Positions 35,983-45,819 are shown, counted from the stretch's first letter. The stretch is 64,000 bases of DNA from CAZXEU01 sp965207385 (GCA_965207385.1 CBDBLZ010000017.1:62001-126000), one strand, 5' to 3'. The notes: a model not told the origin generated them from the letters alone. Translations and numbers: made by a program.

Positions 35983-36300
35983 ATGCCACTGACGCGGGAC
36001 TACAGAGAGACGATTCGAGAGAGAATCAAGCGGGATCCGGAATTCCGTGAAGCACTTTTGCAGGAAGGTGTGGAGTGTATGTTGGGAGGCGACCTTGAGA
36101 CTGGCAAGGCGGTGCTGCGCGACTACATTCTGGCCACCATGGGATTCAAGGATCTGGGCTCTTTGACCAACAAGTCCCCGAGGAGCCTGATGCGCATGCT
36201 GGACGCACAAGGAAATCCTCAGGCCCGCAATCTATTCAAGATTGTCCAGTGCATTCAGGAACGCGAGGGCCTGCACTTGAGGGTGCACGCCGTTAGGTAA
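35983..36300 (+). CDS. Antitoxin of the RelE/HigB-like module
   Basis: A 105-residue helix-turn-helix antitoxin of the addiction-module-antidote type, with YRETIRERIKRDPEFREALLQEG at the start and the DNA-binding part around GFKDLGSLTNKSPRSLMRML. It neutralises the preceding toxin and probably represses the operon. The fit in length and order with known pairs is good. No further genes follow for about 0.67 kb. Confidence 0.87.
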   Translation: MPLTRDYRETIRERIKRDPEFREALLQEGVECMLGGDLETGKAVLRDYILATMGFKDLGSLTNKSPRSLMRMLDAQGNPQARNLFKIVQCIQEREGLHLRVHAVR

Positions 36301-36968
36301 CCTGTGAAATGGTCGCTCCCTTTGCGACCGCGTTTCGAATCGCACGCACGGCTTTGCCATGCTGCTTAGCATGGATGTGTATCCGGTCCACTCTAGAGGT
36401 CATTCCCGCAGGACGGTCACCCTTCAGGAAGGGTGCCGTCTGATTGAGGGTAAGATCTGGAGAGACTGCGCTGCCGTGAATCCCTTGTACAGAATTCGTT
36501 ACGGGTTGGCGAAAGAGCCGCCTTCTCGTATGCCACGCTGCCCAATTCATGGAGCGCCGGTTCGGCCGATTTCATTGCGAATGTACGGCGCTTGACTGAA
36601 TCACGGGGTCAAGAGGGTCGAGTAATTCCGGGCGTCCCGTGAGTCGATTCTTGGTGAGGGTCGCCAATATACTCCCATGAAGGTCAAATACCGGCCCCTC
36701 CGCTTTTCGATGAGTCTTGTCGGGCACTGCTCGGTTGCAGGCACAGCTCCGGGCAAGAACCGATCAACAATCACATCGCACACTGGTACAATTCCGGACA
36801 TACAGGCATAATCGTTGACCCTGCGAGCCAGAATAGCGCCATCAAGGCGGGACTCTTCGGCTCAGGCGGTCTCGTGTGAAATATGAACCACTCGCGACGC
36901 GCCCCAAACGCCTGAATCAGGTCCAAATACAAGTACTGTCCCGCCAATTAAAGGCTCGTGACGTCACC
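36301..36968. other. Intergenic stretch of 0.67 kb, no gene seen
   Basis: Short frames on both strands lack similarity to anything I recognise and overlap each other. Composition is slightly lower in GC than its neighbours (for example around 36440-36520). Together with the toxin-antitoxin pair it could be a small acquired segment, but no repeats or att-like duplications were found at its ends. Confidence 0.45.
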
Positions 36969-37868
36969 ATGCAGCCCGAATACGCCGAATTCGTTCGTCG
37001 ATTGGAAGTCAGCGGTGTTCTCGCCAAGCTCCTGGAAGAGGACGTGGGGCACGGAGACGTTACCTCTGAATCTACCATCCCACCCACATCGAACGGTCTC
37101 GGTTCATTCTTGGCAAAGGACGGCGGAATCCTTGCCGGCTGCGCCGTGACGGAACGACTGTTCAGACTGACGGATGCTGACGCCGAGGTTCAGTGGCTTT
37201 ACGCAGACGGCAACGAGATGGCACAAGGAGCGGTGATCGGCTCGGTTCGCGCTCGTACGCGCGCACTGCTCATGGCCGAGCGTTTGGCGCTTAACATCCT
37301 GCAACGCATGAGCGGCATTGCCACCGCGACGCGCCGTATGGTTCATGCCGCTGCGCCTTTCCGTGTTCTCATTCGCGACACACGAAAGACCGTGCCCGGA
37401 CTGCGGCTGCTGGACAAGTGGGCGGTTCGCATCGGTGGCGGTGAAAACCACCGGATGGACCTCTACGACCGGATCCTGATCAAGGACAACCACATAGCTG
37501 CGGCAGGCGGGATCCGGGCGGCTCTGCAGGCTGCGCGCCGCCACGTGCATTCGACGGGCAAGGTAGTGGGTATCGACGTTGAGGCCCGCACACTGGAAGA
37601 GGTCTCGGCCGCGCTTGCCACGGGCGGATTCGACGTATTGCTTCTGGACAACATGGCGCGTACGGATGTGGACGGGAATCTCGACGCAAGCATGCTCCAC
37701 TCGGCCGTGCAGCTGGTCGCGGGCCAATTCCGTACCGAAGCTTCCGGCAACGTGACGCTTGAAACCGTCGCCCAAATTGCTGCTACGGGCGTGGACTTCA
37801 TTTCTGTCGGCAGCCTCACCCACTCCGTGAAAGCGCTCGATATATCATTCGAAATCGAGGCCCTCTGA
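36969..37868 (+). CDS. nadC: Nicotinate-nucleotide pyrophosphorylase (carboxylating)
   Basis: Quinolinate phosphoribosyltransferase, which makes nicotinate mononucleotide from quinolinate in NAD synthesis. About 299 residues from MQPEYAEF; a longer frame to 36876 adds 31 residues without homology. Motifs: LLEEDVGHGDVTSE, ALNILQRMSGIATATR, IRDTRKTVPGLRLLDKWAV, GGGENHRMDLYDRILIKDNH, IDVEARTLEEV, LLDNM and GVDFISVGSLTHS. It opens a long plus-strand run that ends with pnuC, another NAD-related gene. Confidence 0.95.
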   Translation: MQPEYAEFVRRLEVSGVLAKLLEEDVGHGDVTSESTIPPTSNGLGSFLAKDGGILAGCAVTERLFRLTDADAEVQWLYADGNEMAQGAVIGSVRARTRALLMAERLALNILQRMSGIATATRRMVHAAAPFRVLIRDTRKTVPGLRLLDKWAVRIGGGENHRMDLYDRILIKDNHIAAAGGIRAALQAARRHVHSTGKVVGIDVEARTLEEVSAALATGGFDVLLLDNMARTDVDGNLDASMLHSAVQLVAGQFRTEASGNVTLETVAQIAATGVDFISVGSLTHSVKALDISFEIEAL

Positions 37869-37892
37869 GGCGGCCGCGCTGCCTTTCGATCC

Positions 37893-39011
37893 ATGCCCGA
37901 TTCCTCCTTCATTTACCATTGCGAGAGCCGGACGTACGACTTCGGTCCCTCCCATCCGTTCAGTCCGCTGCGGCAGGCTCTGGTGCTTGACCTCCTGGAC
38001 ACGTTCGACGCCCTGCCTGCCGCGGTGGAGCCGGGCGTGGCAGGCCGCGGCGATGTACTCTCCGTGCACGACGAAGCATTCGTCGGCCAGGTCGTTGCTG
38101 CCTCCAGCGGCCAGTCCAAGCCGGATGCGGGCCGATACGGCATCGGAACCATGGACGTGCCCGCCTTCGAAGGCATGGACCGTGCCGCACGCATCCTCGT
38201 CGGAGGGACTCTGACGGCGGCCCGCATGGCGGAGCCCGGAAAACCGGCGCTGCACCTGGGCGGAGGCCTGCATCACGCCATGCGCGGACGCGCCGCGGGC
38301 TTTTGCGTCTACAACGATGTCGCCATTGCCATCCTGGATCTCGTTCGCCGAGGGCTGAGGGTGGCCTACGTTGACATTGACGCACACCACGGTGACGGCG
38401 TGCAGAGCATTTTCTATGACGATGCACGCGTACTTACCATAAGCCTGCACGAGTCCGGCCGGTACATCTTTCCCGGTACGGGCTTCGTGGACGAGATCGG
38501 AAATGGCCCGGGCCGCGGCTACTCGCTCAATGTTCCGCTTGCCCCCCGCACGAACCACGAAAGCTACCTTGAAGTCTTCGATCTGGTGGTGCCGACGGCG
38601 CTCAAGCACTTCGGAGCAGACGCGCTGGTCGTCGAGTGCGGCGCCGATGCCCATGCAAGGGACCCGCTTGCCCATTTGCGCCTCGACTCCCGGACTTTCG
38701 TCGAGCTCTTCGACCGGCTTTTTACGCTGGCGGAGACCTGCTGCGGCAACCGCCTCATCCTGCACCTGGGAGGTGGCTATGACCTTGACGCCACCGTCAG
38801 GATCTGGACCATCCTGGCCCTGCGCCTGCAGGGGCTTCCCCTGCCGGAGCGACTTCCCGCCACGTGGGTATCACGGTGGGAAAGAACCCTTGGGACAGAC
38901 CTGTCGACCGGACTGCAAGACGCCGCCCACAGCCCGTCCGTCGGCGCCGCTTCGCGGCTGAACCGGCATGAGGCGCACAGGCTGCTGGACCTTGTAGGTA
39001 ACTACTGGTAA
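37893..39011 (+). CDS. Histone deacetylase-like / AcuC family amidohydrolase
   Basis: A 372-residue zinc hydrolase of the arginase-deacetylase fold. The active site is complete: His127-His128 (GGGLHHAM), Asp161, Asp163 and His165 (DIDAHHGDG), Asp252 (CGADAH) and the catalytic Tyr in HLGGGYDLD. Bacterial members remove acetyl groups from proteins such as acetyl-CoA synthetase (AcuC) or from small polyamine-like molecules. Its stop overlaps the next gene's start (TAATG), so the two are coupled, which suggests a shared substrate pathway. Confidence 0.88.
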   Translation: MPDSSFIYHCESRTYDFGPSHPFSPLRQALVLDLLDTFDALPAAVEPGVAGRGDVLSVHDEAFVGQVVAASSGQSKPDAGRYGIGTMDVPAFEGMDRAARILVGGTLTAARMAEPGKPALHLGGGLHHAMRGRAAGFCVYNDVAIAILDLVRRGLRVAYVDIDAHHGDGVQSIFYDDARVLTISLHESGRYIFPGTGFVDEIGNGPGRGYSLNVPLAPRTNHESYLEVFDLVVPTALKHFGADALVVECGADAHARDPLAHLRLDSRTFVELFDRLFTLAETCCGNRLILHLGGGYDLDATVRIWTILALRLQGLPLPERLPATWVSRWERTLGTDLSTGLQDAAHSPSVGAASRLNRHEAHRLLDLVGNYW

Positions 39012-40261
39012 TGGCTGCCATGACCAACGCACTGCAAGTGAATGGCGCGCGGCTGAGGAGTACGTTTGGTGACCTGACCCGCGCCGGCGCCACGGCACAG
39101 GGAGGGCTGGACAGGCCGGCTCTCAGCGAGGCCCACCTTGAGGCGCGGTTCACGTTTGAGCAGATGATTGCGGAGCGCGGCTTCCGGCTTCGCCGGGACA
39201 CGGCCGGCAACCTCTCCGCCTGCCTGTCCTGCGGCCTGCCGGATGCCCCGACGCTGGTGCTGGGCTCCCACCTGGATTCAGTCCCCAATGGCGGCAGATT
39301 CGACGGGACGCTCGGCGTGGCGGCGGCATTCGAGGCGTTGGAATGCATCCGCGAAAGCGGCGCGCCGCTGCGCTGCGACCTCGAAGCCATTGACTTCACG
39401 GACGAAGAAGGGACGTGGGTCTCGCTGATGGGCAGCCGCGCGGCAACAGGCGTACTCAAGGCAAAGGATCTCCGCAATCCGAGAGGATCGCGCGAGGCAT
39501 TCGACAAAGCCCTTGCGCGTGCGGGCCTGACGGCAGAGGGTATTCTGGGAGCAAGCCGCGCTCAGGAGAATCTCGCCGGATACCTGGAAATGCACATTGA
39601 GCAGGGCACAAGGCTGGAAAAGGCGGCTGTAGACATTGGCGTCGTCAGCGGGATGGTGGGCATATCCATGTATCTCGTGACTTTTGGGGGGCGGGCCAAT
39701 CACGCCGGCACGACGCCCATGCGCCAGCGCCGAGACGCTACGCAAGGCGCGGCGGCCCTGGCGCTGGAAACAAGGCGCACCGTCATGCAGGACTTTCCGG
39801 ACTGCGTGGCCAACGTCGGCAAGATGACCTTTGCGCCAGGCTCCTTCAACATTGTGGCCGAGCGTGTAACAGCCTACCTTGAAATTCGCAGCCAGGACCC
39901 GGCGCGCATCGAGGCCCTGGAGTCTGCGCTGCGCGAGCTGGCCGGCCGCATTGCCGAGGAGCACCGCCTGACGGTGGACTTCGCCTTTCTCGAGTGCGTG
40001 GAGCCACAGGAAATGCACGCCCAAATATGCCGGAGCATCGAGCAGGCTGCCGCAGGATTGGGGCTGACCTCGATGCGGCTGCCGTCACTGGCCGGCCACG
40101 ATGCCCAGTCCATGGCACGCATTTGCCCCTCCGGGCTCTTCTTCGTGCCTTCCATAGGCGGATTCAGTCATTCTTCCCTTGAAGCAACAGACTGGGATGA
40201 CTGCCTGCGCGGTGCCAACACATTGCTGCATACCGCGCTAAGGCTGGCATCGCACCGATAG
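39011..40261 (+). CDS. M20-family amidohydrolase (N-carbamoyl-amino acid hydrolase / allantoate amidohydrolase type)
   Basis: A 416-residue binuclear metallo-hydrolase. Metal motifs: GSHLDSVPNGGRFDG, the catalytic Glu pair in DFTDEEGT, EMHIEQGTRLE, and GHDAQSMA near the C-terminus; the dimerisation lid has GGRANHAGTTPMRQRRDA. This set is typical of the HyuC/AllC/beta-ureidopropionase group, which releases ammonia or CO2 from carbamoyl or ureido amino acids. The exact substrate cannot be read. Translationally coupled to the deacetylase-like gene. Confidence 0.87.
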   Translation: MAAMTNALQVNGARLRSTFGDLTRAGATAQGGLDRPALSEAHLEARFTFEQMIAERGFRLRRDTAGNLSACLSCGLPDAPTLVLGSHLDSVPNGGRFDGTLGVAAAFEALECIRESGAPLRCDLEAIDFTDEEGTWVSLMGSRAATGVLKAKDLRNPRGSREAFDKALARAGLTAEGILGASRAQENLAGYLEMHIEQGTRLEKAAVDIGVVSGMVGISMYLVTFGGRANHAGTTPMRQRRDATQGAAALALETRRTVMQDFPDCVANVGKMTFAPGSFNIVAERVTAYLEIRSQDPARIEALESALRELAGRIAEEHRLTVDFAFLECVEPQEMHAQICRSIEQAAAGLGLTSMRLPSLAGHDAQSMARICPSGLFFVPSIGGFSHSSLEATDWDDCLRGANTLLHTALRLASHR

Positions 40262-40284
40262 ACTCGTCCGACTCGCGCCCGTTT

Positions 40285-41682
40285 ATGCTCCGAGAGCTCA
40301 GCCGCCTTTTCCAGCGCCTGCTGTTTGCCGCCGATATCGCACTGGTCTGCCTGGCGTGGATTGCGGCCTATTATCTGAGATTCGAGGTTCTTGCTGACTG
40401 GCCAGTGCCGCTTCCCGAGTGGCTGCCTGTGGGAAGGTATCTCTCCTTTCTTCCGTGGATCGCAGGCGTTGCGGCCATCGTGTTCTGGTCTTCCGGCCTC
40501 TACATTGCCGACCGGGCCCAGCGGCTGACGCAGCTCATTGCCAGCGTCGCCAAGGCCTTCGGCGTGGCGCTGCTCATTCTGATGGCGTTCTTTTCCCTGT
40601 ACCGCAATCTGTATGTCTCGCGCCTTACGATCATACACTTTGCTTTCCTGACACCGGTCTTCATGGTGGCCCTGCGGCTCGCATTGTATTTCTTTGTGCG
40701 ACGCGCCCGGAGCCAGGGCAGAAACCTCAGGAGAGTGCTTGTCATCGGAGCAGGCGTTGCAGGCCGCAGGTTGGCCGCCTCGTTTGAGGCCTACCCCTGG
40801 ATGGGCTACAAGGTGGTCGGCTTCCTGGACGACCACAAGCGTACTGAACCGGACGTTTTGGGTCCCACGACAGAAGCGGCGCGTTTCGTGGACGAGGCCA
40901 GTCCGGCTATTGACTACGTGTACATTGCCCTGCCGCTGTCTGCGGCAGGGCGCATTGAAACCCTACTGGGCGAGCTTTCCACCCGGCTTGTGCATGTTTG
41001 CCTGGTGCCGGACCTCTTGCAGTACGACATCATCAACAGCCGCATTACCGAAGTGGACGGCCTGCCGGTTCTGCATATAGCGGACGAGGCTCCCCTGGAT
41101 GTGGGGCGCCTTGCCAAGCGCACCTTGGACGTGGTATTCTCGGCACTGGTACTCATTGCCCTGCTGCCGGCGTTGCTGCTCATCGCGCTCGCAGTGCGGC
41201 TTTCCTCTCCGGGGCCCGTCTTCTACCGCCAGGAGCGCATGGGTCTAAACGGCCTCCGGTTCCAGATGCTCAAGTTCCGGTCGATGCCGGTTGACGCCGA
41301 GGCGGCCACGGGAGCGGTATGGGCCAGTTCTGCAGACAAGCGACCAACGGCCATAGGCAAATGGCTACGGCGCACTTCACTCGATGAGCTACCGCAGTTC
41401 ATCAATGTCCTCAAGGGTGACATGTCCGTGGTGGGCCCTCGCCCGGAGCGGCCCGTGTTCATCGAGCAGTTCAAGGACCAGGTGCCCCGCTACATGCTGA
41501 GGCACAAGATGAAGGCGGGCATCACGGGATGGGCCCAGGTGAACGGATGGAGAGGCAATACGTCTATCGAGAAGCGTATCCAGTACGATCTCTATTACAT
41601 CCGGAACTGGTCACTCGGGCTGGATCTGAGGATCATGCTGATGACGGTGTGGAAGGGTTTTCTCAGCAAGCACGCATACTGA
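40285..41682 (+). CDS. Polyprenyl-phosphate hexose-1-phosphate transferase (WcaJ-like)
   Basis: A 465-residue initiating glycosylphosphotransferase that loads a sugar phosphate onto undecaprenyl phosphate for exopolysaccharide synthesis. Four or five N-terminal helices (about 10-130) precede a CoA-binding-like Rossmann domain (RVLVIGAGVAGRRLA) and the C-terminal catalytic domain: KRTLDVVFSALVL, SPGPVFYRQERMGLNG, MLKFRSMP, RRTSLDELPQFINVL, VGPRPERPVF, AGITGWAQVNGWRG. Length fits WcaJ. It may act with the GT2 fusion protein 6 kb away. Confidence 0.92.
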   Translation: MLRELSRLFQRLLFAADIALVCLAWIAAYYLRFEVLADWPVPLPEWLPVGRYLSFLPWIAGVAAIVFWSSGLYIADRAQRLTQLIASVAKAFGVALLILMAFFSLYRNLYVSRLTIIHFAFLTPVFMVALRLALYFFVRRARSQGRNLRRVLVIGAGVAGRRLAASFEAYPWMGYKVVGFLDDHKRTEPDVLGPTTEAARFVDEASPAIDYVYIALPLSAAGRIETLLGELSTRLVHVCLVPDLLQYDIINSRITEVDGLPVLHIADEAPLDVGRLAKRTLDVVFSALVLIALLPALLLIALAVRLSSPGPVFYRQERMGLNGLRFQMLKFRSMPVDAEAATGAVWASSADKRPTAIGKWLRRTSLDELPQFINVLKGDMSVVGPRPERPVFIEQFKDQVPRYMLRHKMKAGITGWAQVNGWRGNTSIEKRIQYDLYYIRNWSLGLDLRIMLMTVWKGFLSKHAY

Positions 41683-41686
41683 AGAC

Positions 41687-43684
41687 GTGATCCAGCTGCA
41701 CGGCATTTCCCTGGCGTTCGGAGGCCGCAGCATCCTGGATGGGCTCTCCTGGACCATCAAGCCCCAGCGCCGTATCGGGCTCATCGGTGCCAACGGCGCA
41801 GGCAAGACTACGCTGCTGCGGGTGCTCGCGAGGCTGCAGGAAGCGGACGAGGGCCACGTCGCTGGCGATGTGAAGGTGGGCTATCTGGCCCAGGATGCCC
41901 AGGAAGTCTCTTCTTCGCGCACCGTGCTGGAGGAGGCCTTGCAGGCCTTCGCTCACATTGAGCAGCTGCGGGACCAGGAGTATCGGACCACGCTCGAACT
42001 GGAACGGCAGGCGGACCCCACTTCAGAAGGCTACAGCAAGCTTCTGCAGAAGCTGGACCGCGTGCAAACGCAGCTTGCCGCGCACGACACGTCGCGCTTC
42101 CGGCCACGGACCGAAGCCGTCCTTGCCGGGCTCGGCTTCGAGAATGCGGACATGGATCGTCCGCTAAGCGCACTGTCGGGAGGATACCGGATGCGTGTCT
42201 CCCTGGCCCAGATCCTGCTTCGCCAGCCCCAGCTGCTTCTCTTGGACGAGCCCACCAACCATCTGGACATCGTCAGCATTGCCTGGCTCGAATCGTATCT
42301 GAAGAGCTACGGCGGAAGCGTAGTCTTCGTATCGCACGACCGGTACTTTCTGAACCGGATGGCTACATCCATTGCACACCTGTGGCGCGGCAGGATCACC
42401 GAATATGCGGGCAATTATTCATTCTTCCTCGCCGAGCGAAAGAAACGCCGCGTCCTGGAGCAGGCGGCATACGAGAACCAGCAGCGGGAAATCGCCCAGA
42501 CCCGGCGCTTCATCGAACGCTTCCGGTACAAGAACACCAAGGCACGCCAGGTGCAAAGCCGCATCAAGCACCTTGCCCGAATGGAGCGACTGCTGCCTCC
42601 CGAGTCGGACGAAGCGGAGATAACCATCCGATTCCCGACACCTCGCAAATCCGGACGCACCGTTTTGGAGCTGTCCGAGTTCTCCAAGTCATACAACGAC
42701 AACCCGCCCGTATTTGAATGCGCGGGACCCTTGCACATTGAACGTGGAGACAAGGTTGCGCTCATCGGCAAGAACGGTGCCGGAAAGTCCACGCTTGCCC
42801 GAATCCTGCACGGGACAGAACCCTTCGACGGCACGCGGAAGGTGGGCCACAACGTCGATCTGACCTTTTTTGCGCAGCACCAGGCTGAATCCCTGGCGCC
42901 GCAGCACACGGCACTCGAATCGCTTCAGCAGGTCTCGGTCGGCAAGACCGAGGGTGAGCTCCGCTCGCTTCTGGGCGCATTTCTCCTGCGGGGTGATGAT
43001 GTCTTCAAGCCGGTGAACGTGCTTTCCGGGGGCGAAAAAAGCCGGCTTGCGCTTGCCCGCACCCTCGTCAACCCCGCCAACTTCCTCATCCTTGATGAGC
43101 CCACCAACCACCTGGATATCCAGTCCATCCAGGTCCTGATCGAAGCGCTTCGGCAGTACCAGGGTACGTTCGTCGTGGTAAGCCATGACCGGCATTTTCT
43201 GGACCGGATCGTCAACGCAATCTGGTACGTGGAAGGCGGCACCGTAAATGCTTACAAGGGCAATTACACGGATTCTGAGTGGTACCGGCAGCACGGGACC
43301 ATGCGTCAAGGACAGGGTGCCACCGCCCGTGCTGCCCAATCGGAGCCAGCCAGGCGGGCGCGCAAGGGCGGGCCCAAGTCGAAGGAGCAGAAACGACGCG
43401 AAGCAAGGGAGCGGCAGCGGGCGTACGAGGCGGCGTCGCAGCCTGCGCCTGCCGACTCGCTGCCCGGGTCCGGCATACGCGCGCTTTGCAGCGAAACGGA
43501 AAGGGCCATCCAAGCCGCGGAAGAAAAGCGCAGCCAGGCAGAAGCTCTCCTGGCCGACCCGGCCGTCTATGCGGATCCTGAACGCGCTGCCGACGTCACC
43601 TCCCGGTACGCAGCGCTGGATCGGGACCTGAAACAGCTCTATGCACGGTGGGAAGAACTGGTGGAACAACTCGAAGTCACCTGA
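41687..43684 (+). CDS. ABC-F family ATPase
   Basis: A 665-residue soluble ABC-F protein, GTG start, four bases after the WcaJ-like gene. Two ABC domains: Walker A GANGAGKTTL and GKNGAGKSTL, signatures LSGGYRMR and LSGGEKSRL, Walker B LLLDEPTNHLD and LILDEPTNHLD. The interdomain arm is at about 245-300 and a basic linker plus C-terminal coiled coil occupy about 545-660, like Uup/YdiF. ABC-F proteins act on ribosomes (translation factors or antibiotic resistance). Which subgroup is unclear. Confidence 0.92.
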   Translation: MIQLHGISLAFGGRSILDGLSWTIKPQRRIGLIGANGAGKTTLLRVLARLQEADEGHVAGDVKVGYLAQDAQEVSSSRTVLEEALQAFAHIEQLRDQEYRTTLELERQADPTSEGYSKLLQKLDRVQTQLAAHDTSRFRPRTEAVLAGLGFENADMDRPLSALSGGYRMRVSLAQILLRQPQLLLLDEPTNHLDIVSIAWLESYLKSYGGSVVFVSHDRYFLNRMATSIAHLWRGRITEYAGNYSFFLAERKKRRVLEQAAYENQQREIAQTRRFIERFRYKNTKARQVQSRIKHLARMERLLPPESDEAEITIRFPTPRKSGRTVLELSEFSKSYNDNPPVFECAGPLHIERGDKVALIGKNGAGKSTLARILHGTEPFDGTRKVGHNVDLTFFAQHQAESLAPQHTALESLQQVSVGKTEGELRSLLGAFLLRGDDVFKPVNVLSGGEKSRLALARTLVNPANFLILDEPTNHLDIQSIQVLIEALRQYQGTFVVVSHDRHFLDRIVNAIWYVEGGTVNAYKGNYTDSEWYRQHGTMRQGQGATARAAQSEPARRARKGGPKSKEQKRREARERQRAYEAASQPAPADSLPGSGIRALCSETERAIQAAEEKRSQAEALLADPAVYADPERAADVTSRYAALDRDLKQLYARWEELVEQLEVT

Positions 43685-44881
43685 TGCCCCGCCTGCGGCC
43701 ATTTCCCGGCAGCCTCGGCATGGTTGCTGCCTTCTTCTGCGTGATCGGGCCTCCGATAGCGATGGCGCAGATAGACCGCCTTCCCCATGCCGACACGAGC
43801 CGCGGAAACTACTTCGGCGCGGCCGTGGCCATCGACGGAAACCGGATTCTGGTTGGGGCCCACGGCGAAACCAGCTGCGCCGCGAACGGAGGGGCCGCCT
43901 ACGTGTTCGAAAGGGATTCCCCGACCGGCACCTGGAACCGGGCGGCACGCCTGGTAGCAACGGACTGCCGCAGCAACCTCTCGTTCGGGCGCGCGGTGGC
44001 ACTCAGCGGTGAGCGTGCCCTTATAGCCTCGACTAGCGAGTTCTTCGCGACTGTCCGGGGCAATGCCGTCTACGTTTTCGAGCGCGACTCCGCCGGAGTT
44101 TGGGTGCAGACCGAGCGGCTGGTACCCTCATCCGACGCAGAGGAAGGGCCCGCTGGCGCTGCCGTGGACCTTGATGGCACTCGCGCGCTCATCACTACAT
44201 GGGGAGATCCGGCCCGACCGGGCCGTCACGGGTCGGCCTACGTCTATGAGCGCGATGACGGCAAGTGGAATAAGGTGGCGCGGATTACAGGCGAGAGCCG
44301 CGCCGGCGTCTTCGGCGGTGCCGGCGCGCTAGCCGGCGACATGATGATCGTTACCGGCTCCACGTATTTTCAGAACCGGCCGGGCTTCGCCTACATTATC
44401 CGGCTGGGCCCGGACGGTTCGTGGCACCAGACGCAGCGGATTGCCAACCTGGACGACTTCTTTATTTCCATCGACATAGAAGAGAGCCACCTCATCATAG
44501 GAGAAAGCAGGGACGGACCCGCCAATTCCGGCCTGGCCGCCGTGCATGTTCGGGATTCCACGGGTCTCTGGGGTCTGGCGGCCACGCTCAAACCTCCTTC
44601 ACCCTACCGGGACGGCAGCTTCGGGACGGAAGTTGCCATAAGTGCAGACCGCGCCCTGGTGGTTGGATACGACGAGCAGTTGAGACTCCAGTACAACGTC
44701 CACCGCGTGGTGTACGTTTACGGGCTCGAACCCGATACCGGCGCGTGGACGTATCGCAGCATCATCGACCTGGGAGAGGCGGCCTTCGGGACCGCACTGG
44801 ATCTCGACGGCCGCCTGGCCGTCATCGGAGCAGGCGTCGGGCGATATTGCCGGTGCCGCCTACGTCGTCCATCTTCATTAG
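43684..44881 (+). pseudogene. Exported FG-GAP/beta-propeller-like protein with a late frameshift
   Basis: About 395 residues with a signal peptide ending IAMAQ. The body has seven or so repeats with the pattern FGxAVAxDGxRxLVGA...GAAYVFERD, as in FG-GAP-like integrin-type propellers. Near 44841 the frame breaks: after VIGAGVG the next frame reads DIAGAAYVVHLH and stops at TAG 44879-44881, matching the repeat pattern. As sequenced, the original frame instead runs into the downstream GDPD gene. One extra base in the GGG at 44839-44841 explains this. Its ATG overlaps the ABC-F stop (TGATG). Ligand unknown. Confidence 0.75.
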
Positions 44882-44892
44882 CGCCTGATACG

Positions 44893-45819
44893 ATGCAAAG
44901 ACCTGGCATCATCGTGCTGGCAAGCTTGCTGGTGTTTGGATGCTCCTCGCTGGAGGCGCCTTCCCGGCAAGCTCCCGGCTACGTGCGCGCATCGGACCAT
45001 TTCCGGTCATTCGACGCGCCGGCCGCGCTGTCAGACTACCTGCGCGCCAGCTCGGATGCCGGCCCACTAGTGGCCGCACTGCGCGGGGGCACAGAGGCGG
45101 GCTTTCCGGAACATGCGCTGGCTTCCTTCGACCGGGCGCTCCGCCACGGTCCCGTGGTTATACACGCCGACATACGCCTGACACAGGACGGCGTACCCGT
45201 CCTCATGCACGACGAGACCCTGGACCGGACGACGACCGGAAGCGGACCTGTCCAGGAGCGCAGCTTTGCCACAGTGCGGTCCCTCCTTCTGCGCGATGCC
45301 TACGGCGCCATCACGCCATTCCGCGTGCCGACACTCGAAGAAGCACTGGCGTGGTCGCGCGGCCGCGCCATCCTCCTGTTGGACGTGCTGGACGCGAGAT
45401 ATCTGGAAATGGTTTTGGACGCCGTGCGCATGCGCGCGGCTGAAGGTCGTGTCATCGTAATGACGCACACGCTCATGGACGCCCTTAATGTGAGTGCGCG
45501 TGCTTCCGAAGTGACCATTGCCGCGCATGTTGAGGGTCTGGCCGAACTGAATGCTCTCCTGGCAGGCGGCATCGATCCTTCACGCCTGGTTGTTTTCGCA
45601 GGAAGTGGCGATGTGCCAGCCGAGATCGCCGACCTTGCACGCCGGCACGACATCCGCGTGATGCTGGCCACCTTCGGCGAGACGGATGTGCGCGCACGAT
45701 CCGCGGGCTCGGCCGTGTACCACTCCCTTCTGGAGCGTGGCGCAGGCATATTGCTGACACAAGAGGTTGCACTTGCTTCACGGGCAGCAGGCACCTTCCA
45801 CGCAATACTTTCACGCTAG
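44893..45819 (+). CDS. Glycerophosphodiester phosphodiesterase-like lipoprotein
   Basis: A 308-residue protein starting MQRPGIIVLASLL with lipobox LVFGC. The GDPD TIM-barrel shows RGGTEAGFPEHALASFDRAL (in place of the usual HRG..PENT), HADIRLTQDGVPVLMHDETLDRTTTGSGP with the ligand Asp/His set, and LEEALAWSRGRAILLLDV. The usual first His-Arg pair reads ALRGGTE, so one catalytic residue is altered. It would hydrolyse glycerophosphodiesters in the periplasm or outer membrane. Overlaps pnuC by one base. Confidence 0.82.
   Translation: MQRPGIIVLASLLVFGCSSLEAPSRQAPGYVRASDHFRSFDAPAALSDYLRASSDAGPLVAALRGGTEAGFPEHALASFDRALRHGPVVIHADIRLTQDGVPVLMHDETLDRTTTGSGPVQERSFATVRSLLLRDAYGAITPFRVPTLEEALAWSRGRAILLLDVLDARYLEMVLDAVRMRAAEGRVIVMTHTLMDALNVSARASEVTIAAHVEGLAELNALLAGGIDPSRLVVFAGSGDVPAEIADLARRHDIRVMLATFGETDVRARSAGSAVYHSLLERGAGILLTQEVALASRAAGTFHAILSR

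Noticed and set aside
36301..36400. A TTCGAA-containing segment resembling a tRNA T-loop.
   Set aside because: The flanking bases do not form the five-base T-stem or an acceptor stem.
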